This document shows, in pieces, positions 1-9,243 of a stretch of DNA of 32,708 nucleotides. The DNA is taken from contig QIAL01000393.1 in the NCBI GenBank assembly GCA_003225535.1, forward strand, positions 3,552 through 36,259, in the 5' to 3' direction. Numbering within the stretch: position 1 is the stretch's first letter; each line of letters begins with the position of its first letter. The stretch is from Acidobacteriota bacterium. Lineage in GTDB: Bacteria > Acidobacteriota > Terriglobia > Terriglobales > Acidobacteriaceae. The notes below the pieces were generated by a model that was not told the origin of the DNA, did not search any database, and worked only from the letters and a program-made list of their open reading frames with translations. The position numbers and the translations under genes are program-made.

Positions 1-61
1 CCGCACAGTTAGTGGATTTGTGGTTTTAAATTGAGCGAGGCAGGCACCCTTCTTGATTTGT

Positions 62-2977
62 TTACAACGTCTTCAGGTACTCGATGATTTCCGTGCGCTC
101 CTCCGGGGACAGCTTGCGGCCGATCACTCCGTTGCCCTTCGGACCGTCGTTGAATTCGTGCCCAGCATTTGAATTACCCGGCAGATCGGTGCGGAACTCG
201 GCTGCTCCTTCGAGGGAATCGGTGTTGAGGCCGAGTTTGACTGGATCATATTGCTTACTCCCGAGATAAAACACTTTCGGCCGCTCCGAGACTGGTGATA
301 GCAGCGAAAACAAGTTGGGAACCGAACCATTGTGGAGGTATGGAGGCGTCGCCCAAATCCCATTGTGAGGCCGCGCTTTATACGCCAGGGGTGCCAGCAG
401 TTCGTTTTCCCGGTAGCCATTCCACTCTTCCCTCTGTTCCGGCGTGAGCTTGAGCTCGGCGTACGATTCGTCGATCAGCTTTTGTGTGATGTACCTAAGC
501 CCATCGCGTGCAGAGACGATTCCTTTTCCCAGCGGTCCGCTATCGGCAGTCCGGTTATGAAAATTCTGTGCCTGCTTGGCGTCGGTTCCAATTTCTCCCA
601 GAGGAATCATGGTCACCTTGAAGAACTGCCTTCCTCCAGGAGTCGTACTGTTCCAGTGTTGGGCCTTGCGGCCCTCGTCGGAAAGCATGGGTGACTGATG
701 GCAGTGCAGGCACAATTCGTTATAGAGTTTTTCGCCTTTGGCTGCAGCGACGCGGTCTATCTTCCCCAAGATGTCCTCCGGCCACTTGGGTGACCAAACG
801 CCCAAACCAGGTTCTGAACCGCCTAACAGAAGCTCGATCTCATGGAGATTATCGACGTGTACGGTGTGCTGAAACTGCTGTCCTGGATAGCCCAGCAGGT
901 TGATGCGCGACCGTACCCCCAGAGCCTCGCCCACATTTCTGCCCATTGGTTGCTGGATCGAGCCGTTGTATTGAACCCAGTCCATCCAGGACGCATCCCA
1001 GACGGGGGGGAAATTCACGGGGCCGTCCCCGACCACCAGGTTCTTACTGTTGTTCAACTCGGTCCCAAACACGAAGTTGCCAATCCGTGCCAGCGCGTCG
1101 GTGCGGCCATAACCCTCGGGAGTGGGAAAGAGATGGCGCGTGGCTTTGAACTCAGTGAAGCTGGTGTCGAGGTAGTATTTCAATGCGCGGCGTAACAGAA
1201 CCTGATCTGCGTGGGAGTGATCGGGTCCAAGCACTTTGTTGGCAAATCTGTGAAAGCGGACTGGATCGTAGTAGGTCCAGGTAACTGCGAGACCGAGAGC
1301 CTCGGTGAACTTCTGCAGGTCAATCAACGACGGCCCAGCGTCGATCCGGATTGCTTTTCGGCCGAAAAACAATTCTCCGGTATGACAGGCGGCGCAAGTA
1401 ATACCCAGCACGACGTTCCTCTGCCCTGTGTAGGGATCAACGAAACGATCATCGCGCGCGAATCCAACCGGCAATCCGTCCGGATTTTCCGTAGAGGACG
1501 AATCCGGGATAAAGCCAAAGCCTTGCATGTAGGAGTCTTGCCTGAACGGAGGTGCGCTCGTGATAGTGAGCCGCGGCTGCTCCAATGCAAGAAACCAGGC
1601 ATAAGGTAGGAGTTCACTTCCCTGCGCCGTGTGGTAATACCGACGACGCTGTTCTTCCGTCCAGTTCTGGGGAAGCCAGGCCACTTCCGTCGGCCTTTCG
1701 ACCCTCGGTACTTTCAGGCTGTTCTTTAAGGTGAAGATTGCGATTATGACTGCACCGATGCCGATCACGGACAGCAAGGCAAGAGCGCTGACGATACTCG
1801 GACGCCTGAGTAAAGGCCGCTTTGGCGGTGCCGCTATCGGCTGACCATGTGCCGGTCGAGGCGCAAGTTCGCACGCAGTTTGGGGTTCCGCGATGTACTG
1901 CTGCGGTAGATTCTTAGGCTTGTAACCCTGTACGCCATCCATGCGATCAAGAACACTTTGATGAATGTGGGCGCCGTTTGGGATCGTCCTCGCGCGTCCC
2001 AAGTTTATCCTGATGCCACGCTTCCATTTGCGGTCGGCTTGTCCTGCCACAGGTGCGGGGTACGAGAATATCTTCGGCCAAAACTCAGCTATCCACCACG
2101 CACCCTTTAGTGATTCGTGTTGATTCTCTGTAAGAGGATCCGGTGCCACGTACGGAGGCTTCCCTCCTAGAATGTCAGCCTTTCGAGCCTTATCTATTCG
2201 AAGCCCCGCAAGTTCTGCTTCACAGACCATCCACTGCAAAGCGATCTTCGAGAGCTGGCTCTCTGACTCCGGATAGCTGCCACCAACATCTGAATGCACG
2301 CCAGCGAACCAAAGCTCCTTTACATCTTGCTGATCATCGTGTGGCGTACCGAACAGGTTTTGCCGAAAGAACGCCCTGCGTTCATCAATCGATACCGCCT
2401 GTCGCACGACTTTGAGGTCAGGGTTGTGGATGGCCTTCGTGCCCGGGAAGTGCGCAACGTTGTATACCCAGCCCACCGAACTGACTGTGTCCCAGACTCC
2501 AACGAAATAGGGCTTACATTCGCGGCAAAAGGTTTTCTTGAAGTCGGCAGCCACCGCGAAGTCTATCTTCTTGCTCTTGAGCATCCGAACCGAGTACGGG
2601 ATTAAGCCCTCGTTGTCCTCGCGTAACAATCCAACTATGTGCAGCATCCCGCACAGCGCGCGGGCAGTGTATGCTCCTCGACTGAAACCCAAAAAGTACA
2701 GAGTGTCACCTGGTTGGTATGTCCGCATGAGGAACTGATAGGCGTCCGCAATGTTCTCGGAGATTCCGTATCCAAACGCGAGACCGATCACCTTGGTCCA
2801 CCATCGGGTGATTCCGGTGAGAGCACTCCGGGCGCCCATCGTACCCACTCCTGGATGGTAGTAGGCGACCTGCGAATCGTCGTGCACCAACATCTTGTAG
2901 AGCTTTACGACGTTGGATTTGCTTTCGCCGAACTCATTGCCGGTGCCGTCACAGCAAATCACGATATTCTTCGCCAT
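62..2977 (-). CDS. DUF2235 hydrolase fused to a membrane-anchored di-haem cytochrome c
   Basis: A single 971-aa frame holds two unrelated modules. Residues 1 to about 340 match the DUF2235 / Tle1-like alpha/beta-hydrolase family: an N-terminal CCDGTGN motif, the nucleophile elbow GFSRG (Ser99), WDTV near Asp163 and FAGVHSDVGG with His228. A proline-rich linker leads to one strong membrane helix at about 394-417. The C-terminal 550 residues carry two c-type haem sites, CAACH (528-532) and CLHCH (756-760), and resemble the di-haem cytochrome c peroxidase-like family. There is no N-terminal signal peptide, so I infer a cytoplasmic hydrolase and a periplasmic haem domain. Substrates are unknown. 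The start ATG has no clear Shine-Dalgarno. The gene stands alone, diverging from cheY-cheX. The domain calls are firm; the peroxidase activity is not. Confidence 0.85.
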   Translation of the reverse strand: MAKNIVICCDGTGNEFGESKSNVVKLYKMLVHDDSQVAYYHPGVGTMGARSALTGITRWWTKVIGLAFGYGISENIADAYQFLMRTYQPGDTLYFLGFSRGAYTARALCGMLHIVGLLREDNEGLIPYSVRMLKSKKIDFAVAADFKKTFCRECKPYFVGVWDTVSSVGWVYNVAHFPGTKAIHNPDLKVVRQAVSIDERRAFFRQNLFGTPHDDQQDVKELWFAGVHSDVGGSYPESESQLSKIALQWMVCEAELAGLRIDKARKADILGGKPPYVAPDPLTENQHESLKGAWWIAEFWPKIFSYPAPVAGQADRKWKRGIRINLGRARTIPNGAHIHQSVLDRMDGVQGYKPKNLPQQYIAEPQTACELAPRPAHGQPIAAPPKRPLLRRPSIVSALALLSVIGIGAVIIAIFTLKNSLKVPRVERPTEVAWLPQNWTEEQRRRYYHTAQGSELLPYAWFLALEQPRLTITSAPPFRQDSYMQGFGFIPDSSSTENPDGLPVGFARDDRFVDPYTGQRNVVLGITCAACHTGELFFGRKAIRIDAGPSLIDLQKFTEALGLAVTWTYYDPVRFHRFANKVLGPDHSHADQVLLRRALKYYLDTSFTEFKATRHLFPTPEGYGRTDALARIGNFVFGTELNNSKNLVVGDGPVNFPPVWDASWMDWVQYNGSIQQPMGRNVGEALGVRSRINLLGYPGQQFQHTVHVDNLHEIELLLGGSEPGLGVWSPKWPEDILGKIDRVAAAKGEKLYNELCLHCHQSPMLSDEGRKAQHWNSTTPGGRQFFKVTMIPLGEIGTDAKQAQNFHNRTADSGPLGKGIVSARDGLRYITQKLIDESYAELKLTPEQREEWNGYRENELLAPLAYKARPHNGIWATPPYLHNGSVPNLFSLLSPVSERPKVFYLGSKQYDPVKLGLNTDSLEGAAEFRTDLPGNSNAGHEFNDGPKGNGVIGRKLSPEERTEIIEYLKTL

Positions 2978-3087
2978 AAAATAACTCGCAACGCTTTTTC
3001 AAAGCTACAAAGTAGTTGTTTCGCGGGCCGGGGACTATATCAGGTTCCGGTTGGGCTACGATCTTGCGGTCGAAATCGATGCAGCGG

Positions 3088-3116
3088 ATTCTCGGCCCTG
3101 GTAATGGGGTTGTCAA
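3088..3116 (-). promoter_or_regulatory. Possible sigma-70-like promoter for the DUF2235 fusion gene
   Basis: On the minus strand a perfect TTGACA is followed after 17 nt by GAGAAT, which matches four of six -10 positions. It lies about 110 bp upstream of the start codon. The spacing is ideal but the -10 box is poor, so this is only a candidate. Confidence 0.25.
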
Positions 3117-3263
3117 TGGAGAACTCAGCCTGTTACGAAATCAGGACAGACAAATGGGGTGTTAAATCGATCGACCCTCTTATGTCCTTGATGCCCCCCA
3201 GCGATCTTCTGAGGATTCCCGGTTCACAGAGTCGAAGGTGGAGAAATGCAGTTTCGCTCGGGC

Positions 3264-3291
3264 TGAAGTTCTTCACTCTAACAGCCGATAG
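3264..3291 (+). promoter_or_regulatory. Sigma-28 (FliA)-like promoter upstream of cheY-cheX
   Basis: The sequence reads TGAAGTTC, 12 nt, GCCGATAG. The textbook FliA consensus is TAAAGTTT-N11-GCCGATAA, so the match is six of eight and seven of eight with one extra spacer base. The predicted transcript start is about 63 nt before the cheY ATG. Four other sites of the same form precede chemotaxis-associated genes in this window, which is the main reason to believe it. Confidence 0.55.
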
Positions 3292-3360
3292 GTCCTAAGA
3301 AAGAGGATCGGCTGATGCGTTACTGCCGACAGAGCTCAGGAAGGGTGGTTCGACCAACTC

Positions 3361-3747
3361 ATGGATAACATTACTGTGCTCATTGTGGACGATTCGTCCG
3401 TCATGCGGAAAATCGTTGAGCGTTCCCTCCGACAGGCGGGCCTCGAAATCGGGCAAGTCCTCGAAGCCGGCAACGGGCTAGAGGCTTTGGCGGTCCTGAA
3501 CCAGCAGAAAGTGAACCTTGTTCTCTGCGATATCAATATGCCTGCCATGGATGGTCTCGAATTCGTAAAGCAATTGTCCGGTGTGGAAAACGCGAAGGGC
3601 GTTCCGGTGGTCATGATTACGACCGAGGGCAGTGAGGGTCACGTAGTACAGGCTCTGTCGGCCGGCGCTCGTGGTTACATTCGCAAGCCATTTACGGCGG
3701 ATCAAGTAAAAGAACACATCATTCCAGTACTGGCGGGGAACTTATGA
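3361..3747 (+). CDS. cheY: CheY-like single-domain response regulator
   Basis: A 128-aa stand-alone receiver domain, the usual CheY length. Conserved features are the acidic pair Asp10-Asp11, the phospho-acceptor Asp57 (CDINMPAMDG), the switch Thr87 and the invariant Lys109 in RKPF. By family knowledge it is phosphorylated by CheA and, as CheY-P, acts on the flagellar switch; the switch genes are not in this window. Its stop overlaps the cheX start by 4 bp (ATGA), so the two are translationally coupled. A GA-rich AGGAAGG lies rather far upstream, so ribosome binding is not optimal. A sigma-28-like promoter lies 70 bp upstream. A few other single-receiver proteins look similar, but the pairing with CheX and the chemotaxis context support CheY. 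Confidence 0.88.
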   Translation: MDNITVLIVDDSSVMRKIVERSLRQAGLEIGQVLEAGNGLEALAVLNQQKVNLVLCDINMPAMDGLEFVKQLSGVENAKGVPVVMITTEGSEGHVVQALSAGARGYIRKPFTADQVKEHIIPVLAGNL

Positions 3748-4229
3748 ACACTTCCAGGAGTGAAACCGATGCCGCCAGCCGCCGCGAATACTGGCCTCCA
3801 CTGCTGGAGCTTTCCGCGCAAGAAGTTTTTGGTCTTATGTTAGGAGAGCGTTTAGACGCTGCTCCAGAGCCTGCTTCGGAGAATTCTCTCGACGTTACGT
3901 CGATGGTTGGATTTGCCGGGTCCCTGTGCGGACTGTTAACTCTGCGTTGCAGCAGCAAATCCGCTGCCCTCATGGCAAGGAAAATGCTTGGAACGGATGG
4001 TGCGGGGGCCAAGTCACAGATGGAAGATGCGGTGGGCGAGGTGTGTAATATGGTGGCCGGTAACTTCAAGAACAAGATTTCGGGGATCGGCGACGGCTGT
4101 AAACTCTCGGTTCCGACCGTGATCACCGGCAGTAACTATAGCCTGTGCACACTGGCAAATGATTACACGATGGAAATCAACCTCCTGTTCCACGGCAGTC
4201 CCATTGTCATTTCACTGCAACTGAACTGA
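3744..4229 (+). CDS. cheX: CheX-type CheY-P phosphatase
   Basis: A 161-aa protein resembling the CheC/CheX/FliY phosphatase fold. The segment EVCNMVAGNFK carries the ExxN phosphatase signature (Glu and Asn three residues apart) that inserts into the receiver active site in characterised CheX proteins. A single such motif, rather than two, points to CheX instead of CheC. The N-terminal 25 residues are polar and probably disordered. It is coupled to cheY by an ATGA overlap, which fits a role in ending the CheY-P signal. No CheZ, CheC or CheD is visible in the window, so this is the only phosphatase candidate here. It converges on the HDOD gene across 184 bp with no obvious terminator. Confidence 0.78.
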   Translation: MNTSRSETDAASRREYWPPLLELSAQEVFGLMLGERLDAAPEPASENSLDVTSMVGFAGSLCGLLTLRCSSKSAALMARKMLGTDGAGAKSQMEDAVGEVCNMVAGNFKNKISGIGDGCKLSVPTVITGSNYSLCTLANDYTMEINLLFHGSPIVISLQLN

Positions 4230-4413
4230 TCGGAGATTCAGAGCAGCTGCGTCTCGGAGTCCCGCCTCAGTTGACCTCAGTGGGTTTCTCAAGACCGACC
4301 TCAATGCCGACTCGTGATTGTGTTCCACCCGCTCGAGTTGCAGTCACTCCGAAGCTCATAGCAAGTAATCGCGGCGCGAGCGTTCGGATGCTGTTTTGAT
4401 ACCCGAATAAAGC

Positions 4414-5316
4414 TCAAATGGATGCGGAAGAATCTGGCCGAAAAACGGCGTCGACGAGCGCGATGATCTCACCCATCGCACCATCGATATCAAGCGTCAG
4501 ACGGGCCAGATCCAGGGTTGCGAGCTGGGGGCAATGCTCCAACAAGCTGAGCCAGGCCTCGTCTCGGGCAAGATCGACGGCCATCGCTTCGTAGTAGCCA
4601 TATCCCAAGTCCCGCAACCGGCAGAGCAGGTCGCTGAGATGGATCAGGGCTACCAGGGCAGGATCGGAAGGGGTCTCTGCAACGTGGTGGTGGAATTCGA
4701 TGACAGCTACCACATCGGCCGAGAACTTCCAATGCTCAGCCAGAATTTTCCCGCTCTGGCAGTGGGTGAATCCCAGCTCCTTAAGTTCCGCCGATTCCAC
4801 AGAAACACGTTCGTCACGGGCTGCGACGAAGCATTTGCGATATTCGTCGGTACAGGCAAGCGTGTTGACCAACATGCCCAGATCATGCAGCAAACCCGAG
4901 AGGTAAGCCTTCTCCGGCTCGGCATATCCAATCAGAGTCGCCAGCTTGCGGCTGATCAAGGCACAGCCTAAAGAGTGACGCCAGAATGTGGTGGCATTAA
5001 AGGCCCATTTATCGGCGGGCACAATCCGGTTCAGACAACACCCCAGCAGTATGGCCTGCACGCGCTTCAAGCCCAGCGTCAGGATTGCGCTCCGCACGGT
5101 CTCTGTTTTACGGCGCCCGAACAGTGGAGAGTTCGCCATCCGCAGGCATTGAGCCGCGATGGAGGAATCGTATGAAACCAATTGCACAACTTGTTCCACA
5201 TTGACCTGCTCGACCGGCAATTGAAGTATCGAAGCAAGCGGCTGGACGATGGCCGGAATGGCCGGGATCGCATCCAGCGTGGTGATCGAAGGTCGGATTT
5301 GATCGAGTGTTTTCAT
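4414..5316 (-). CDS. HDOD domain protein (copy 1), coupled to CheR
   Basis: A 300-aa HDOD protein. The family hallmark ANSPLFG is at about 61-67, and an HD-superfamily site sits in GLLHDLG (His144-Asp145), followed by EFHHH downstream. HDOD proteins are degenerate or atypical HD domains linked to signalling and in some bacteria to motility; a defined reaction is usually not known. The gene's ATG overlaps the stop of cheR copy 1 by 4 bp, so it is translated with CheR and lies at the end of the MCP-cheB-cheR-HDOD unit. A paralogue occupies the same position after the second cheR (25023-25913). The function is inferred only from this context. Confidence 0.85.
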   Translation of the reverse strand: MKTLDQIRPSITTLDAIPAIPAIVQPLASILQLPVEQVNVEQVVQLVSYDSSIAAQCLRMANSPLFGRRKTETVRSAILTLGLKRVQAILLGCCLNRIVPADKWAFNATTFWRHSLGCALISRKLATLIGYAEPEKAYLSGLLHDLGMLVNTLACTDEYRKCFVAARDERVSVESAELKELGFTHCQSGKILAEHWKFSADVVAVIEFHHHVAETPSDPALVALIHLSDLLCRLRDLGYGYYEAMAVDLARDEAWLSLLEHCPQLATLDLARLTLDIDGAMGEIIALVDAVFRPDSSASI

Positions 5317-6221
5317 GACTTCTCTGACCCACTGTAATTTGGCGGCGCTTTCCAGTACCCGATGGCTCCCGGAAAATGCACCAATCGAAACCGGTCGTCG
5401 ACCTGATAGAGAGACTCGGCGGGTCCCAGAAAGAAATAGCCGCCGGACAGCAGGTTGGAATGGAAATGCTGCATGACCTTGCGTTTCGAGTTCAGGTCGA
5501 AGTAGATGAGAACGTTGCAGCAGAAAATCAGGTCCAGCCCCTTGAGAAAAATCATCTTGCTGTCGTCGCTGAGGTTGACGCGGTCAAAACGGATGATCGA
5601 TTTCAGCTTGTCGGATACCTGCAGGCGTTTCTCGTCATAAGGCTTGAAGTACTTCTTCCTCAACAACTCGCTGGTGCTGCGAAGAGCGTATTCTCCATAA
5701 ATTCCAGCCTTGGCCGCGGACAATGAGTTGTCATTCAAGTCGGTGGCAAGAATGTCGAAGGTCCATCCCGACAACAACGTTGCACTCTCCTCCAACAGGA
5801 ACATGGCTAAGGTATAAGGTTCCTCTCCAGTGGAGCAGCCGGCGCTCCAAATACGAAGCCGCTTGAATCCCATGGCATTCTTGCTCGTGATCAACTGGGG
5901 AAGAATAACTGTGCGCAAGGCTTCCAATTGGGGAGGACTGCGAAACATATAAGTCTCGCCGATGGTGATTTCGTTCAAAAGCAACCTCAGCTCCGCCTCT
6001 CGATTAGCGCGCGTCGTGAGATGAGACAAGTACTCAGCCGGGGTCTTGGCATTCACAACCGCCATGCGACGCGAACAACGCGAGGCCAGCAAGTACAGCT
6101 TCTCCTCCGGCTGATAAATGCCTGAAATTTCGTAGATCAGGTCGCGGATCTTCAGATATGCAGGATCTTTAACATCTTCGGTTTCAGACTTTGAGACGGG
6201 TTTTGTGCCGGTCGTTCCCAA
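5313..6221 (-). CDS. cheR: CheR protein-glutamate methyltransferase (copy 1)
   Basis: A 302-aa CheR, close to the normal length of about 280. It contains the N-terminal all-alpha domain (IRDLIYEISGI), the LNEITIGETYMFR motif, the SAM-binding segment IWSAGCSTGEEPYTLA, and the late motif DLIFCCNVLIYFD typical of CheR. It transfers methyl groups from SAM to receptor glutamates, in balance with CheB encoded 39 bp upstream. The longest frame starts at TTG with no clear Shine-Dalgarno, so the first 20 or so residues are uncertain. The methyltransferase core begins well inside. No C-terminal pentapeptide-binding insertion could be judged by eye. It overlaps the HDOD gene by 4 bp. Confidence 0.9.
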   Translation of the reverse strand: MGTTGTKPVSKSETEDVKDPAYLKIRDLIYEISGIYQPEEKLYLLASRCSRRMAVVNAKTPAEYLSHLTTRANREAELRLLLNEITIGETYMFRSPPQLEALRTVILPQLITSKNAMGFKRLRIWSAGCSTGEEPYTLAMFLLEESATLLSGWTFDILATDLNDNSLSAAKAGIYGEYALRSTSELLRKKYFKPYDEKRLQVSDKLKSIIRFDRVNLSDDSKMIFLKGLDLIFCCNVLIYFDLNSKRKVMQHFHSNLLSGGYFFLGPAESLYQVDDRFRLVHFPGAIGYWKAPPNYSGSEKS

Positions 6222-6260
6222 GACTTTCGACTCACTCTCTCCACATCTGGTCAGATACCC

Positions 6261-7364
6261 TCAAATTCGAGCTGTCCTTGCACCCAACGACGCTTGCGTT
6301 CTGCCCGCCAAGACGCGCCGCACAATCTCCTGACTGATCTCTGGCAGGGGACAGATCTTGCTGGCGCATTGCGAATCGACTACCGCTCCCGGCATGCCCC
6401 ATACCACGGAAGAAGCCTCGTCCTGCACAAGCACCTCTCCACCAGCCTCACGGATGTGGGCGGCGCCACGGGCGCCGTCGGAGCCCATGCCGGTCATGAC
6501 CACGGCGAGAACGTTCGCGCCGTAGGTTCGAACCACAGAGCGAAACAATACGTCCACTGCAGGGCGGCAGTAGTTCTCGGGCGAGTCCTGATTGAGTTCC
6601 AAGACGGTTTGCAGTCCCTTGCGCACCACGGTCAAGTGATAGTCACCGCGTGCGATCCAAACCTGTCCGGGCTCCAATGATTTGCCTGTCTCAGCTTCGC
6701 GCACTGAAAGGCGAGATCTTGAATTCAGCCGGTCGGCGAGCATGCGCGTAAACAAGGGGGGCATGTGCTGCACCACCACGACTGGTACCGGAAGATCTTG
6801 AGGTAGCTGAGGGATCACTTCTCCCAGCGCATTCGGTCCCCCTGTGGAAGTTCCGATGGCAAGAATGTCTACGACATGATCGGCCGATGCAGTTCTGTTG
6901 ACCGCAGAGATCGCCGGCACAGGTGCCGAACTGCTGCGCCGACGGCCGGCGAGCGATGTGATCTTGGAGACCAGTTCCCGGCGCAACTGGTCCATCGCGT
7001 TCGCCAAACTCGAGCTGTTGCTCGGCTTGGTTACATAATCGGAGGCGCCCGCGGCCAACGCATCGAGCGTGGTGGCTGCGCCACGCTCGGTGAGGGTGCT
7101 GCACATGACCACCGGCAGCTGAGGATACAGCTTGCGGATCTCAATCAGAGTCTGGATCCCATCCAGCCCGGGCATCTCAATGTCGAGCGTGATGATGTCG
7201 GGATTCAGCTGCGGAATCCTGGCCAGGGCGATCGCACCGTTGGAAGCGGTCCCGGCGACTTTGATTTCCGTAGTGGAAGCGAGAGCGTCGCACAATAGCC
7301 TGCGAACCACCACGGAATCGTCCACGATCAAAACCTGTATGGGCGGCATACGATCGTTACTCAC
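6261..7364 (-). CDS. cheB: CheB receptor methylesterase/glutaminase (copy 1)
   Basis: A 367-aa protein of standard CheB architecture. The receiver domain has Asp15-Asp16, phospho-acceptor Asp61 (TLDIEMPGLDG) and Lys113 in the TKPS loop. A serine-rich linker follows at about 140-160. The methylesterase domain has the catalytic triad Ser173 (GTSTGG), His200 (VQHMP) and Asp296 (TGMGSDGA). It removes methyl groups from, or deamidates, MCP side chains when phosphorylated by CheA. The longest frame starts at GTG; an ATG five codons further in is an alternative, and neither has a good Shine-Dalgarno. It follows the MCP gene by 65 bp and precedes cheR by 39 bp, so the three probably form one transcript. 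Confidence 0.93.
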   Translation of the reverse strand: MSNDRMPPIQVLIVDDSVVVRRLLCDALASTTEIKVAGTASNGAIALARIPQLNPDIITLDIEMPGLDGIQTLIEIRKLYPQLPVVMCSTLTERGAATTLDALAAGASDYVTKPSNSSSLANAMDQLRRELVSKITSLAGRRRSSSAPVPAISAVNRTASADHVVDILAIGTSTGGPNALGEVIPQLPQDLPVPVVVVQHMPPLFTRMLADRLNSRSRLSVREAETGKSLEPGQVWIARGDYHLTVVRKGLQTVLELNQDSPENYCRPAVDVLFRSVVRTYGANVLAVVMTGMGSDGARGAAHIREAGGEVLVQDEASSVVWGMPGAVVDSQCASKICPLPEISQEIVRRVLAGRTQASLGARTARI

Positions 7365-7429
7365 TCGCCGCGGATGCTTGCATTTCCTGGCAGAAATCCG
7401 CGCGGGTTATCTGAACCGGTCAACGCAGG

Positions 7430-9070
7430 CTATGCACCGGCTCTCGCACTCATCGCCTTGGGCGCATGTGGCCTGGCCTGCAGTTCGGCATAAGCGTCCT
7501 TCTCCAGCCGGAAGTGGGCTACCAACTCGCGCAACCTGGTCGACATCTCCGCCAGAGAGCCGGCGGCTTTGGACGAGTCACCGGCGCCATGGGCAGTACT
7601 CTGCGCCGCCTGAGCGACGCCAGCGATGTTCTTGGTGATTTCCGACGAGCCGCGCGCGGCCTCGCTTACGTTGCGGGCCATCTCGTTAGTGGTGGCGTTC
7701 TGTTCCTCGACCGCGGTCGCGATGGTGTTGGAGATGTCGTTTACCTGCTTGATGACCTCGCCTATCTGGCCGATGGCGCCGACCGCGCTTTTGGTGTCAC
7801 TCTGGATGGCTTCGATCTTGCGGCTGATGTCTTCGGTCGCCTTCGCCGTCTGTTTAGCCAGTTCCTTGACTTCGTTGGCCACGACCGCGAATCCCTTACC
7901 AGCCTCACCGGCGCGAGCCGCCTCGATTGTCGCATTCAAGGCCAGCAGGTTGGTCTGTTGGGCAATCGAAGTAATCACTTTGATGACCTGTCCAATCTCA
8001 GTGGATGAATCCCCAAGCTTGGCGACGATCTGATTGGTCTCGTCCGCAACTCTGACGGCGCTGGTCGCCACCTTCGCCGACTCGTGAGCGTTCTTGGCGA
8101 TCTCCTTAATGCTGGCGCTCATCTCTTCGGAGCCCGTGGCCACCGTTTGCAGATTCTTGTTTACTTGCTCGCTGGAACTGGCAACCACCTGGGCCTGGGT
8201 GGAGGTCTCTTCCGAATTGGCGGTGATCTCCTGGCTGGTGCTGGACAGTTCCTCGCTGGCGCTGGCCACTTGCTCGGCCGTTCCGGCGATTGACCGGATC
8301 ATGTCGCGCAGGCTGTTCTTCATGCTGTTGAGCGCGGCGGCCGCACTCCCGATTTCGTCTTGCGACGCAACTTTCAGGTCGTCGATGCCGAGGTTGTTGG
8401 CTGCTATCTCCTGAATCACTGCCACCATACCTTGGATAGCTCCCGTAATGGAGCGGACGATAAGGATGGCAACTCCAAGCCCGACGATCAGCCCGCCGAG
8501 TGCAAGGATGATGAGCAGGCGAAGGATTGACGCTTCCACTCGCTCGTGCTCGGTGATGGCTGCCTCCTGCAACTTGTCAATAATGGCCTGCATACCGTCG
8601 CTAGCCGTCTCTGCTCCTGTGCGGACCTGGACTGCATGCTCGGTGAAGAGCATGTCGGTGGCTTCCTTGGTTTTGCCCCGCCGCCGCAATTCGATCGCCT
8701 GACCCTGCAGTTCTCGGAGTTCCTTTGCTCCTGCATCCACCTTGGCGTATAGCTCTTTTTCTCTCTCAGTTTGCAGCAGCTTGCTCAGTTCCTCCATCGC
8801 CTTATCGGCTTGGGTGATGCCTTCGTCACGGCGCTTGAGAATGCTCTCGCTGTCCGAAAGCACAAATCCTCGAGTAGCGCTGGTCTGCAGCTCCAAGCCA
8901 GCGTCCACGTCCATTGCGAGTTGTGCCTTCAGCATCTGCTTCGAGATTTCGTCGGTAAGATCGGAGAGCTTGTTCATAGAGGTGTAGGTCATGAAGCTTA
9001 TGACCGCGATGATTAAAAGTAGTGCGCCAAAGCCAAATCCCAGCTTCATTTTCAGACTGATCTTGTTCAC
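7430..9070 (-). CDS. Methyl-accepting chemotaxis protein with one extracytoplasmic domain
   Basis: The product is 546 aa from a GTG start. I chose this start because GGGAGG lies 7 nt upstream and because a sigma-28-like promoter starts transcription about 94 nt before it; the longer ORF would begin at the transcript start itself. Segments are TM1 at about 10-28, a 155-residue helical extracytoplasmic sensor region resembling a four-helix bundle, TM2 at about 184-205, HAMP to about 258, then the long coiled signalling domain with the hairpin tip around [19 protein letters not shown]. The ligand cannot be read from sequence. The C-terminus (MSARAGA) lacks an NWETF-like CheR-tether pentapeptide. 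cheB and cheR follow in the same unit. Confidence 0.93.
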   Translation of the reverse strand: MNKISLKMKLGFGFGALLLIIAVISFMTYTSMNKLSDLTDEISKQMLKAQLAMDVDAGLELQTSATRGFVLSDSESILKRRDEGITQADKAMEELSKLLQTEREKELYAKVDAGAKELRELQGQAIELRRRGKTKEATDMLFTEHAVQVRTGAETASDGMQAIIDKLQEAAITEHERVEASILRLLIILALGGLIVGLGVAILIVRSITGAIQGMVAVIQEIAANNLGIDDLKVASQDEIGSAAAALNSMKNSLRDMIRSIAGTAEQVASASEELSSTSQEITANSEETSTQAQVVASSSEQVNKNLQTVATGSEEMSASIKEIAKNAHESAKVATSAVRVADETNQIVAKLGDSSTEIGQVIKVITSIAQQTNLLALNATIEAARAGEAGKGFAVVANEVKELAKQTAKATEDISRKIEAIQSDTKSAVGAIGQIGEVIKQVNDISNTIATAVEEQNATTNEMARNVSEAARGSSEITKNIAGVAQAAQSTAHGAGDSSKAAGSLAEMSTRLRELVAHFRLEKDAYAELQARPHAPKAMSARAGA

Positions 9071-9170
9071 GTCTAGCCTCCCAGCAGAATTCACAGCACC
9101 TGATTTTCCTGGACCCGCGGTAATGGCGAGAACCCTCGCTATCGCAAGACCGGGGGCACGCACAAAGGAG

Positions 9171-9197
9171 TTATCGGCCCCGATATTGAAGGCTTTA
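9171..9197 (-). promoter_or_regulatory. Sigma-28 (FliA)-like promoter upstream of the MCP operon
   Basis: On the minus strand TAAAGCCT is followed by exactly 11 nt and then GCCGATAA, a perfect -10 box with consensus spacing. It is the best of the five sites in this window. The predicted transcript start is near 9164, about 94 nt before the GTG start of the MCP. Confidence 0.75.
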
Positions 9198-9243
9198 GCT
9201 TGTCAAAGAATGCTGGATGCCGGGAATTCTGGCAGTGATCGAC

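Larger units (their letters stand above)
2978..3360. other. Divergent intergenic region between the DUF2235 fusion and cheY
   Basis: This 383-bp stretch has no convincing gene on either strand. It separates two divergently transcribed units and holds a sigma-28-like promoter for cheY-cheX near its right end, listed separately. It also holds a weak sigma-70-like candidate for the leftward gene. ORF-track entries crossing it (for example 2639-3298) extend antisense into the DUF2235 coding frame and show no family resemblance. Confidence 0.6.

Noticed and set aside
7369-7402. CGCGGAT/ATCCGCG inverted repeat between the MCP and cheB copy 1
   Set aside because: The 7-bp stem has a 20-nt loop and no T-run; a terminator here would split an operon that otherwise looks continuous.
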